The position numbers and the translations under genes were made by a program. The notes under the pieces were generated by a model that saw nothing but the letters and a program-made list of their open reading frames with translations, was not told where the DNA came from and ran no database searches. DNA of 64,000 nt from Candidatus Methanomethylophilaceae archaeon (GTDB lineage: Archaea > Thermoplasmatota > Thermoplasmata > Methanomassiliicoccales > Methanomethylophilaceae), in the NCBI GenBank assembly GCA_017540825.1, contig JAFYAH010000025.1, forward strand, positions 1-64,000, written 5' to 3'. Positions 52,721 to 60,854 of this stretch are shown one piece after another. Numbering within the stretch: the first letter of the stretch is position 1; each line of letters opens with the position of its first letter.

Positions 52721-54340
52721 ATGGACCAAAAGACTCTGATCGCCGTCGTTGCCGTGGTCGTGGCGGCAATAGCGGTCATCGCGGCCGCCTATGCCTTCAT
52801 GAGCAACGGCAGCAACGACAAAGGCGACAACGACAAGACGGTCGCCGTCTCCGGGATATACCTGAACAAGGCGGAGCTGTCCCTGGACATAGGCGGATCG
52901 GCCACGGTGGCGTGCACGGTATCCCCCGCCGGCGCCAGCGACAAGAACGTCAAGTGGGCTTCCTCCGACGTGTCCGTAGCCACCGTGACGGACGGCGTGG
53001 TCAAGGCGGTCGCGGCGGGAAGCGCTGTGATCACCGCAACCACCAACGACGGGGGCTATGCCGCATCATGCAAGGTCGTCGTAGCCGAAGAGAAGCCTAT
53101 AGCGCACGACATGACCGTCTACGACGTCAACAGCAACAGGCTCGTCGTCTACGGGAACGCGAACAACGACGACACCATCGACGAAAGGGACCTGGCCATC
53201 ATCCAGTCCTACGCCGCCGGGACCAGCACCTGGTCCAAGAGCCTCGCTCCTTTCGCCGACGCCAACGCCGACGGGAAGATCGACCAGAGCGACGTCGACC
53301 TCGTGAAGAAGATCGTTTCCAAGGAGACCTGCAAGGTCAAGTACCTCAACTACAAGAACCATCCTACAGAGGTCACATACCCCTTGCCTACCGACAAGAT
53401 AGGGACCACCTACTATCAGGCGGCCTCCATGGCCCAGATGCTGGGCTTGTGGGACAACGTCACCGCATGCGGCAGCGGGTCCCTCAACAACATCTCCTCT
53501 CCAGGATGGGAGTCCAAGTACTCCTACGGCCCCGGATACAACGTCGATCCGCAGACGGTCGTCGATTCCGGAGTCCACACAGTGATCTGCTACACCCAGA
53601 CCGATACGACCGCTTCTCAGATGGTGGAGCTCGTCGAGAGGACGGGGATAGACCTGAACGTCCTCTGCATCAACCACGAGCACCTGCTGAAATGCGTCTG
53701 CTCCTACGGGTTCCTGTTCGACAAGACGGACATCACCGACAAGTATCTCGCCACCGCGGACGAGTGCTCCGAGAGCATCATCGAGTCCATGACCCCTGTG
53801 CCGTCCTCCGAGCAGCCCACCGTGGCATGCGTGATGCTGTACGGGACCGCGACCACCGAGAAGATCCGCGTCCTGGGGTACAACTACGACACCACCAAGA
53901 ACACCCACAACCTCTCCAGGCTCATACACTCCGTTCCCAACGTCAACCAGGTGATGCCCGACATACCCTCGTACGGGACGTACGTGTCGTCGGAGTGGTT
54001 CATCGAGAAGCAGCCTGACTACATCGTCCTCGTAGGCTCGTCCATGGGCATGGGAGCCGACAAGACCCAGGCCGAGTGCCAGAAGATCTATTACGACAAG
54101 TGCAAGGAGGTGTTCGGAGAGACGAACGCCTTCAAGAACGGCAACATAATCTGCTGCAGCAACGGGATGCTGAACGGCTATTCCAACCCCCTGGTGTCGC
54201 TCAACGTCCTCTCCGAGATCTACCCCCAGATAGACAAGGAGCTCGGCCAGAAGGCGCTCGACCAATGGTACGGCTACACCCTCCACGACTTCGGAGACAT
54301 AGCTTCAGAGAGGGTCTACCGCATCGGCGAAGCCGCCTGA
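52721..54340 (+). CDS. Substrate-binding protein with Big2 and dockerin domains (FecB/BtuF-like), 1
   Basis: A 539-residue protein anchored by an N-terminal helix (TLIAVVAVVVAAIAVIAAAY) without a lipobox. One Big2 domain covers residues ~42-122. Residues ~143-205 are a dockerin: a first loop NANNDDTIDERD and a second DANADGKIDQSD, each the DxNxDGxIxxxD calcium site, before helices of LAIIQSY and VDLVKKIV. The rest is a periplasmic-binding-protein-like fold (TYYQAASMAQMLGLWD; IDLNVLCINH). It starts a binding protein-permease-ATPase operon for a siderophore, haem or corrinoid. The dockerin could lock it to the cohesin protein at 20,068 (inference). Confidence 0.75.
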   Translation: MDQKTLIAVVAVVVAAIAVIAAAYAFMSNGSNDKGDNDKTVAVSGIYLNKAELSLDIGGSATVACTVSPAGASDKNVKWASSDVSVATVTDGVVKAVAAGSAVITATTNDGGYAASCKVVVAEEKPIAHDMTVYDVNSNRLVVYGNANNDDTIDERDLAIIQSYAAGTSTWSKSLAPFADANADGKIDQSDVDLVKKIVSKETCKVKYLNYKNHPTEVTYPLPTDKIGTTYYQAASMAQMLGLWDNVTACGSGSLNNISSPGWESKYSYGPGYNVDPQTVVDSGVHTVICYTQTDTTASQMVELVERTGIDLNVLCINHEHLLKCVCSYGFLFDKTDITDKYLATADECSESIIESMTPVPSSEQPTVACVMLYGTATTEKIRVLGYNYDTTKNTHNLSRLIHSVPNVNQVMPDIPSYGTYVSSEWFIEKQPDYIVLVGSSMGMGADKTQAECQKIYYDKCKEVFGETNAFKNGNIICCSNGMLNGYSNPLVSLNVLSEIYPQIDKELGQKALDQWYGYTLHDFGDIASERVYRIGEAA

Positions 54341-54346
54341 TCAAAC

Positions 54347-54360
54347 GGGGGGAGACCCCC
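54347..54360 (+). terminator. Attenuating hairpin between binding protein and permease genes
   Basis: GGGGG/CCCCC closed by a GAGA tetraloop (54,347-54,360), 7 bases past the stop. Such a hairpin could reduce permease expression relative to the binding protein. Confidence 0.45.
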
Positions 54361-54379
54361 ATCTTACGGATTGATCCCC

Positions 54380-55519
54380 ATGATAGAAGACGACCCTCTG
54401 ATCGGGAATGTTGTCAAGCGCTCCGTGCTCGAATGGGCGAAAGGCGGAGGAGCAGAAGGAAGGGAAGAGGTCCTGGAGAGGTACCACAGGTTCTACAAGA
54501 GGAAGTGGCTCCTCCTCGCCGCCCTCGTCCTGGTCGTGATGGTGCTGTCGGGGTACGCCCTGACGATCGGCGACTACCATATAGGGTTCCTCGACTGCTT
54601 CGAAGCCGTCTGGATCCATATCAGGGGCGAGGTCGGGACTACCCCGCAGGAGAGGCTCGTCGACTACGTGATCTGGGAGCTGAGGCTCCCCACGGTCGTC
54701 GTGGGGATAATCGCCGGAGCGGCGCTCTCCGTCTGCGGGGTGGCGATGCAGAGCATCCTGAAGAATCCCTTGGCAGACCCGTACACGACGGGAGTGTCCT
54801 CCGGCGCAGGGTTCGGCGCCACGCTGGCGATAGTCGCCGGAGCCACCATAGCCGACAGCGAGTACGCGATAGTCGCCAACGCCTTCCTGTTCTCCCTGAT
54901 CCCGACGGCGGTCATCATGCTGATAACCAAGCTTAGGGGCGCGTCGCCGACCACGATGATAATGGCCGGGGTAGCGGTGATGTACGTCTTCAACGCCGCC
55001 TCCACCCTGATGAAGCTCTGGGGGGACCCGAACTCCCTCGCCGCGATACTGGAATGGCAGGTCGGCTCCATCGGCGGGATCAGATGGAGCGGCATCCCTC
55101 TGATGTTCGTCGCGACGGTGGCAGGGGTGGCCGCGATACAGCTGCTGTCCAGGAAGCTCAACGTCCTCTCGGCGGGAGACGACGGGGCGAAGGCCCTCGG
55201 GATAGACGTGAACCGCCTCCGCATGGCGATAATGCTGGTGGTGGCCCTTCTCGCTGCCACCATAGTGAGCTTCACCGGCCTGATCGGGTTCGTCGGCCTG
55301 ATAGCTCCGCACATGGTCAGGATAATCATAGGCGCCGACAACAGATACCTGGTGCCGATATCGGCCGTCCTGGGGGCCGTCATCCTCCTGGCCGCCGAGA
55401 TAGCAGGAAAGGTCCTGCTGTCGCCCGCTGTGATCCCGGTGGGCGTCCTGACATCGTTCCTCGGAGGGCCCGTGTTCCTTTGGCTCCTCCTGAGGAGGAA
55501 CTCGGAGGTGTGGGAATGA
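54380..55519 (+). CDS. FecCD/BtuC-type permease, 1
   Basis: A 379-residue inner-membrane permease with about ten helices. The family motif LRLPTVVVGIIAGAALSVCG is followed by MQSILKNPLADPYTTGVSSGAGFGA and by FVGLIAPHMVRIIIGAD, the conserved region that couples to the ATPase. It transports a metal chelate or corrinoid. ATG at 54,380 chosen over TTG 54,371. It overlaps the ATPase start by 4 bases. Confidence 0.92.
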   Translation: MIEDDPLIGNVVKRSVLEWAKGGGAEGREEVLERYHRFYKRKWLLLAALVLVVMVLSGYALTIGDYHIGFLDCFEAVWIHIRGEVGTTPQERLVDYVIWELRLPTVVVGIIAGAALSVCGVAMQSILKNPLADPYTTGVSSGAGFGATLAIVAGATIADSEYAIVANAFLFSLIPTAVIMLITKLRGASPTTMIMAGVAVMYVFNAASTLMKLWGDPNSLAAILEWQVGSIGGIRWSGIPLMFVATVAGVAAIQLLSRKLNVLSAGDDGAKALGIDVNRLRMAIMLVVALLAATIVSFTGLIGFVGLIAPHMVRIIIGADNRYLVPISAVLGAVILLAAEIAGKVLLSPAVIPVGVLTSFLGGPVFLWLLLRRNSEVWE

Positions 55520-56286
55520 GGATGGACATATCGGACCTTTCCTACGGTTACGGGTCGGGTGCAAAGATCCTGCATGGGATCAGCGCCGAGTTCGAGTCCT
55601 CGAGCCTGGTGTGCATCATCGGCCCCAACGGGGTGGGCAAGTCCACCTTCGTCAAGTGCCTCAACAGGCTCCTGGTCCCGGACACCGGGAAGGTCCTCCT
55701 GGATGGCGTGGACATAAGCACGCTGAGCCGCCGCGACATAGCCATGAAGATCGGCTACGTGCCACCCACCTCCCGCGACATGTTCTCGGTTCCAGTTCTG
55801 GACGCCATCATGATAGGCCGGCACAACCTCCAGGGGTGGAGGAACACCCAGGAGGACCTGGACCGCACCTACGCAATCCTGAAGCTTCTGGACATCGAGG
55901 ACCTGGCCATGAGGGACTTCAACAGCCTTTCGTCCGGGCAGCATCAGAAGGTCGCGATCGCCAGAGGGCTGGCCATGGAGACCCCCGTGCTCATCCTGGA
56001 CGAGCCCACCTCCAACCTGGACGTCCGCCATCAGGTGTACATAACGGAGATGCTCAGGGGCATAGCCAAGGAGACCGACAAGCTGGTCATAATGATCAGC
56101 CACGACCTCAACATAGCATCGAAATACGCTGACAAAGTGGTGGTCATGGCGGGCGGCACGGTGCATTCGTCCGGTCCTCCAGAGGATGTGGTGACCCAGG
56201 ACATGGTCAGGGAGGTCTACGGAGTGGACTGCCAGGTCATGGACGTCGGGGGCCGTCCGGTGGTGGTCCTCGGGTCTCCCCTGTGA
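55516..56286 (+). CDS. FecE/BtuD-type ABC transporter ATPase, 1
   Basis: A 256-residue ABC ATPase. Walker A IIGPNGVGKSTFVKC is near residue 38, signature SLSSGQHQKVAIARGLA, Walker B LILDEPTSNLD and the H-loop MISHDLNIASKY. It energises the permease encoded just upstream, overlapping by ATGA. The C-terminus ends with DVGGRPVVVLGSPL. Iron-complex or vitamin B12 import are both compatible. Confidence 0.93.
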   Translation: MRMDISDLSYGYGSGAKILHGISAEFESSSLVCIIGPNGVGKSTFVKCLNRLLVPDTGKVLLDGVDISTLSRRDIAMKIGYVPPTSRDMFSVPVLDAIMIGRHNLQGWRNTQEDLDRTYAILKLLDIEDLAMRDFNSLSSGQHQKVAIARGLAMETPVLILDEPTSNLDVRHQVYITEMLRGIAKETDKLVIMISHDLNIASKYADKVVVMAGGTVHSSGPPEDVVTQDMVREVYGVDCQVMDVGGRPVVVLGSPL

Positions 56287-56644
56287 AAACCCTCGGATGC
56301 TGGCATGATATGATCGGTATGATCATCATATCGAGGCGATACAATGCATGCCGGTCGGCCAGGGCGTCCGTTCCAGACTGGCGGGACGGTGCAGTGCTAT
56401 GCGCGCTGTCTGCTGTATGGAAGCGACAGCGGCATGGGGTGCATCGGAAGAACATGCGGGAACTGGAGCGTCATCGTGGATCGGCGGCCAGCGAGCCTGT
56501 CTGCTTCCGTCTGTCGGCCGTCGGGACGAACGGCGCCGAGCGGCTTTCCGAAAGGTCGCGGCGAAGAACCCAGGCCCGCGCCTCCCGCATCTGCCCTAAT
56601 AATAAATATGCCTGCAACATGGGGAGAAACCGCAGGGACCGGAA
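56287..56644. other. Intergenic region before the DRG gene
   Basis: 358 bases. An inverted repeat GATATGAT (56,307-56,314)/ATCATATC (56,325-56,332) follows the ATPase stop and may end that transcript or bind a regulator. AATAATAAATATG near 56,600 is a likely TATA region for the next gene. Open frames in between are shadows or lack domain features. I see no other gene here. Confidence 0.45.
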
Positions 56645-57745
56645 ATGGCGACGATCGAGGAGCAGATCAAGGAATTGGAGGAGCAGATCTCCAAGACCAA
56701 GTACAACAAGGCCACAGAGGCGCACATAGGCAAGCTGAAGGCCAAGATCGCTCGCCTGAACGAGGAGGAGGAGAAGAGGCGCGCCTCCAAGGGCGGGAAC
56801 ACCAAGGGGTTCTACGTCAAGAAGGCCGGGAACGCCACCGTCGCCCTGGTCGGATTCCCCTCGGTCGGTAAGTCCACCCTGCTGAACCAGCTCACCGGAG
56901 CGAAGTCGGAGGTGGGGGCTTACCATTTCACGACGCTGGACGTAGTCCCCGGCGTTATGGAGTACAACCACGCAAAGATCCAGATCCTGGACATGCCCGG
57001 CCTGATAAAGGACGCCTCCCGCGGCAAGGGGAGGGGGAGGGAGGTGATCGCCGCCGCCAGGTCCGCGGACGTCATCCTGCTGGTGGTGGACATATTCAAC
57101 CCCAACATGAACGTCCTGTTCAAGGAGCTCTACAACGCGGCAATCCGCCTCAACCAGAAGAGGCCCGATGTAGTCATCACGCAGGGGGACCACGGAGGTC
57201 TCCTGGTGAAGCCCACCGTCAAGCTCACCAAGATAACCGTGGACACCATCAGGGATATGGCCGCGGCCTACGGGCACATCAACGCCACCATAGTCGTCCG
57301 CGAGGACATAGACGTGGAGCAGATGCTGGACGTCCTGGCCGGGAACAGGGTCTACATCAAGGCGGTAATGGCCATCAACAAGGTCGACCTCGCCAAGCCC
57401 GGGCAGCTGGAGGCGGTGAGGGAGATGCACAAGCAGTACCTCAACGTCCCCGTCTCCGCCGCCACAGGATACGGCATGGAGGAGCTCAAGCAGGCCATCT
57501 ACGACACCATAGACATGATCCGCATCTACCTGAAGCCCCAGGGCCAGGAGGCGGACATGGACATCCCGCTGATCGTCAAGCGCGGGAACACCGTCGGGGA
57601 CGTCTGCGAGCTCATCCACAGGGACTTCAAGAACAACTTCCGTTATGCCATGGTCTGGGGGAAGAGCGCCAAGTTCCCCGGCCAGACGGTCGGGATGGAC
57701 CACAAGGTCGAGGACGAGGACATCCTCTGCATCATCGTGCGCAGG
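56645..57745 (+). CDS. DRG/Rbg-type GTPase
   Basis: About 367 residues to the expected family end. A coiled N-terminus (IEEQIKELEEQISKTKYNKATEAHI) leads to G1 LVGFPSVGKSTLLNQLTG, G3 DMPGLIKDASRGKGRGREV, G4 INKVD, and a TGS domain ending VEDEDILCIIVRRR. DRG GTPases bind ribosomes and relieve stalling. No stop lies at the family end: codon CGA at 57,746, where a stop is expected, is followed by open sequence in-frame into the PAP2 gene, to 58,864. The stretch between is antisense of an unknown gene, so a real 739-residue fusion is unlikely; a lost stop is possible. Confidence 0.85.
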
Positions 57746-57748
57746 CGA

Positions 57749-58339
57749 TCGGAGCCCGGTCGCGCCCAGGCATGCGGAGCGCAGGCATTCGGCCACGTCG
57801 TCAACGAAACACGCCGGGACCCTCATCGTCACGGTTGTCTTCTCCGTCCTTCCGAACCTGACGGACTCCGCGTTCTTGTTCGCGATTATCACGTTCACGT
57901 CGTCGAAGCTCACGGAGAACTCCGGGCCGAACGAGCTGCCGTCCATGCCAGCGTCCACTGCGGACAGCTCCACCGCATCCCTGGCGATCTCCCTGAAGAT
58001 GCTCGGCCCAGGTATTCCCAGGTCGAAGCGCTCGCCTACGCTCGGGTTGCGCCCGGTCACGCGGGACCCGCCGATGCAGTAGGCCATCGTCCTGCCTCCG
58101 TCTATGTAAATCCATGCGAGGCCGTCCTTCAGGCGGACCAGGTCCTAGACGTCGCTTTCCGAGAACGCCTTCGAGAAGTCCTCCCTCACGGCTTCCGCGC
58201 ATTCGTCGCAACCCCTCGTCTTCGGGACGGCCGAGCAGGCCTTCTTGTATCCGAACAGCGCCACGCATCCGCATCCGAACGTTCGGTATTTACCGATAGC
58301 GCAATAGGGGAGCGACGCTATCGCCCTTCCGGTCAGCAC
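57749..58339 (-). CDS. Unknown protein with an in-frame TAG codon (possible pyrrolysine)
   Basis: Open frame from GTG 58,339. It is cysteine-rich at first (FGCGCVALFGYKKACSA, GCDECAEAV), reaches TAG at 58,147-58,145 (codon 65), and continues in the same frame with coding-like codon use: DLVRLKDGLAWIYIDGG, MAYCIGGSRVTGRNPS, then FDDVNVIIANKNAESVRF. No other stop occurs before the DRG gene. In Methanomassiliicoccales TAG can encode pyrrolysine. Alternative: two genes, the second from ATG 58,087, which has GGAGG seven bases upstream. The family is not recognised. The 3' end is set at the CGATCG junction, where the antisense DRG end begins; the frame itself has no stop for a further 1.2 kb. Confidence 0.5.
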
Positions 58340-58864
58340 ATGGAAGAGCTGGACATCATATATTGGATCCAAGGCGCGTCCCCCGCCCTGGACGGCCTGA
58401 TGGTCGGGGCGTCCGCCGCAGCCACGTACGGGGCCGCATGGCTGCTGCTGGCCTTCGTCCTCACCTGCTTCCCTGAGAGGAGGGAGGCCGGAATAGCGGT
58501 CCTGGCGGCCGTCGCGGTGTCTTTCGTGGTCGTGGACGTGATAATGAAGCCGGCCATTTGCCGCCCCAGGCCGTTCGACGTGGCGGACCTGGAGCTTATA
58601 GTCTCGGCCCCGTCGTCTTATTCGTTCCCTTCCGGACATACGGCGTATTCCTTCGCCGCCGCGACGGCGCTTCTTTTCTATGAGAGGAGATGGGGTCTGG
58701 TGGCGATGGCCCTGGCATGCCTCGTGGGGGTATCCAGGGTGTACCTGTGCCTGCATTGGCCCACGGACGTCCTGGCAGGGGCCGTCGTCGGGATCCTGTC
58801 GGCCGTGGCGTGCGTCTGGCTGGTCAGGAGGTTCTATGCGGGGGACCTCGAAGCTGGAGGATGA
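58340..58864 (+). CDS. PAP2-family membrane phosphatase
   Basis: 174 residues with several membrane helices. The three acid-phosphatase motifs are present: KPAICRPRP, SYSFPSGHTAYSF and SRVYLCLHWPTDVLAG. It removes phosphate from a lipid such as undecaprenyl- or dolichyl-type pyrophosphate, or from phosphatidylglycerol phosphate. ATG 58,340 is back to back with the GTG of the divergent TAG-containing gene. The end overlaps the convergent ATPase gene by 41 bases. Confidence 0.85.
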   Translation: MEELDIIYWIQGASPALDGLMVGASAAATYGAAWLLLAFVLTCFPERREAGIAVLAAVAVSFVVVDVIMKPAICRPRPFDVADLELIVSAPSSYSFPSGHTAYSFAAATALLFYERRWGLVAMALACLVGVSRVYLCLHWPTDVLAGAVVGILSAVACVWLVRRFYAGDLEAGG

Positions 58865-59621
58865 CGTGCGGGGACCCGTGGTCGTCTATGATCTCGCACG
58901 GGACCTCGTACACCTCCTCGATCATGCGCTCCGTGACGATCTGCCCCGGAGGCCCTATCCCGTACAGCTTCCCGGGCGGAGCCATCACCAGGACCTCGTC
59001 GGAGAACTTGGCGGCCAGGTTCAGGTCGTGGCTTATCATGAGGACGGTCATGCCGGTCTTCTCGCACAGCGTCTTCAGGAACGCGGAAACGTACATCTGG
59101 TGGCGGACGTCCAGGTTCGACGTGGGCTCGTCCAGTATCAGTATCCTGGGCTCCTGGACCAGGCCCCTGGCCAGCGACACCTTCTGCCTCTGCCCTGCGG
59201 AGAGCTCGCTGAAGTACCTCATGGCCAGGTCCCCTATCTCCATGCTCTCCAGCGCACCGTGGGCTATCGCCAGGTCCTCAGGGGTGGTCCTCCACTTCTG
59301 ATGCGAGTACCTCCCTATCAGGACGGTGTCCAGGACCGTGAGGACGTTGAAGTCGGCGTTCATCACCGGGACGTACCCGACGACCTTGGCCAGCTCGTCC
59401 AAGCGGTAGTCCCTGACGTCCCTGCCGTATATCGACACCTTCCCCGAGCCCGGCTTTATGTGCCCGGTTATGCACTTGATGAGGGTGGACTTCCCCACCC
59501 CGTTGGGGCCGATTATGCAGTAGAACCCCGGCTCGTCTATGCGGAAGGTAATGTCATGGAGTATGGTGCGCTCGTCGTATCCGAACGAGAGGCCTTCGAC
59601 GTCTATGATGCTCTCTCCCAT
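58824..59621 (-). CDS. FecE/BtuD-type ABC transporter ATPase, 2
   Basis: A 265-residue ABC ATPase. Walker A IIGPNGVGKSTLIKCITG, signature ELSAGQRQKVSLARGLV, Walker B LILDEPTSNLDV and the H-loop MISHDLNLAAKF are clear. Its mate is the permease gene one base upstream (stop 59,623, ATG 59,621). Related to ATPase 1 in this window, so it is one of several paralogous uptake systems. No binding protein gene lies in the same operon; it may share one. Confidence 0.93.
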   Translation of the reverse strand: MGESIIDVEGLSFGYDERTILHDITFRIDEPGFYCIIGPNGVGKSTLIKCITGHIKPGSGKVSIYGRDVRDYRLDELAKVVGYVPVMNADFNVLTVLDTVLIGRYSHQKWRTTPEDLAIAHGALESMEIGDLAMRYFSELSAGQRQKVSLARGLVQEPRILILDEPTSNLDVRHQMYVSAFLKTLCEKTGMTVLMISHDLNLAAKFSDEVLVMAPPGKLYGIGPPGQIVTERMIEEVYEVPCEIIDDHGSPHVILQLRGPPHRTS

Positions 59622-59622
59622 C

Positions 59623-60759
59623 TCACCACGACTCCTTCTTCTGCCTGATTATCAGCCACAGGAACATCGGGCCTCCGATGAAGGCTGTAACCACCCCCAC
59701 CTGGAGCGCCGAGCCTTCGAACACGCTCCTTCCGACTATGTCCGCCACTATGAGGAGCGCCGAGCCGAAGAACCCCGAGGCCGGCAGCAGGTACTTGACG
59801 TCGGAGCCAACTATCATCCTGGCGATGTGCGGGCAGACGAGCCCCACGAACCCGATCAGGCCGGTGAAGCTCACGATCCCGGCGGTGAGCATCGACACCA
59901 CGAACAGCGAGAATATCCTGAGGCGGTTGGCGTTTATCCCTATGGAGCGGGCCGACTCGTCCCCGGTTGAGAGGACGTTGAGCCTCCTGGACATCACCAT
60001 CAGGACGATCCCTGACGCCAGGGTGAACGCGAACATCGTCGCTATGTGGTCCCACCCCTTGACGTCCAGGGTCCCCACGCTCCAGGCGAAAATGTTGGCC
60101 AAGGTGTCCGCATCGACCCAGAGCTTGATCATGGTGGTCATGGCGTTGAAGATGTACATGACCGCGATCCCGGCCATGACCATCGTCGCTGGGGACGCTC
60201 CGCGCATCTTGGACACGAAGACGATGACCGCCATGGGTATGAGCGAGAAGAAGAAGGCGTTCACCACTATCCCGAGACCTCCGGCTCCCGCCACGCTCAG
60301 CCCGAACCCTATGGCGAGGGACGCCCCGAAGGAGGCTCCCGACGAGACTCCCGTGGTATACGGGTCGGCCAGCGGGTTGCGGAGGATGGTCTGCATCACC
60401 ACGCCGGCTATGGCCAGCCCGAACCCCGCTATCACCCCGGTCACGATGCGGGGCAGCCTCATGGTCCAGATGACCAGGTCGTCCCTGTAGTCCAAGGGAA
60501 GCCCCATTATGTGGTTCCAGATGACCTCGTAGGTCTCCCAGATGCTGATGTCGTACGGGCCGATGGTCAGGTCGTACCCTGCGGCGAAGAAGGCCGCCAC
60601 GATGCATGCGAGGATGAACAGGACCTTCCGCCCGATGTAGCGGCTGTATTCGGCCATCTTCTGGTCGGCGTCCACAGACTCTCTCCTAGAGATCCATCTG
60701 TCCACCGACGCCTCTATGTCGGCCATCGCTTTCGACGTCATGCATTCAATGGATGCCAT
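59623..60759 (-). CDS. FecCD/BtuC-type permease, 2
   Basis: A 378-residue permease. MRLPRIVTGVIAGFGLAIAG, then MQTILRNPLADPYTTGVSSGA and the ATPase-contact FVGLVCPHIARMIVGSD are the family signatures; about ten helices. It diverges from the second binding protein gene (start 60,855), which is a likely partner although on the other strand. The start MASIECMTSKAMADIE has later in-frame ATGs, so the first dozen residues are uncertain. Confidence 0.92.
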   Translation of the reverse strand: MASIECMTSKAMADIEASVDRWISRRESVDADQKMAEYSRYIGRKVLFILACIVAAFFAAGYDLTIGPYDISIWETYEVIWNHIMGLPLDYRDDLVIWTMRLPRIVTGVIAGFGLAIAGVVMQTILRNPLADPYTTGVSSGASFGASLAIGFGLSVAGAGGLGIVVNAFFFSLIPMAVIVFVSKMRGASPATMVMAGIAVMYIFNAMTTMIKLWVDADTLANIFAWSVGTLDVKGWDHIATMFAFTLASGIVLMVMSRRLNVLSTGDESARSIGINANRLRIFSLFVVSMLTAGIVSFTGLIGFVGLVCPHIARMIVGSDVKYLLPASGFFGSALLIVADIVGRSVFEGSALQVGVVTAFIGGPMFLWLIIRQKKESW

Positions 60760-60799
60760 ATCCGATTGAATAATCTATCCTCGAAGATTGTTAATCCGC

Positions 60800-60854
60800 A
60801 GTTTAAATAGTCGTTAGTTCATGCTATGCCCGGATACTTTATCCAAGTGATAAG
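60800..60854 (+). promoter_or_regulatory. Promoter and operator of the second binding protein gene
   Basis: GTTTAAATAG near 60,801 is a TATA box. An inverted repeat GGATA-CTT-TATCC (60,832-60,844) lies just before the Shine-Dalgarno GTGAT, in the same place as the repeat before the first binding protein gene but with a different sequence. Confidence 0.4.

Noticed and set aside
56645-58864. A 739-residue DRG-PAP2 fusion protein
   Set aside because: The middle is antisense of a coding-like minus-strand gene and has no domain; both ends are ordinary, complete families. More likely a missing stop.
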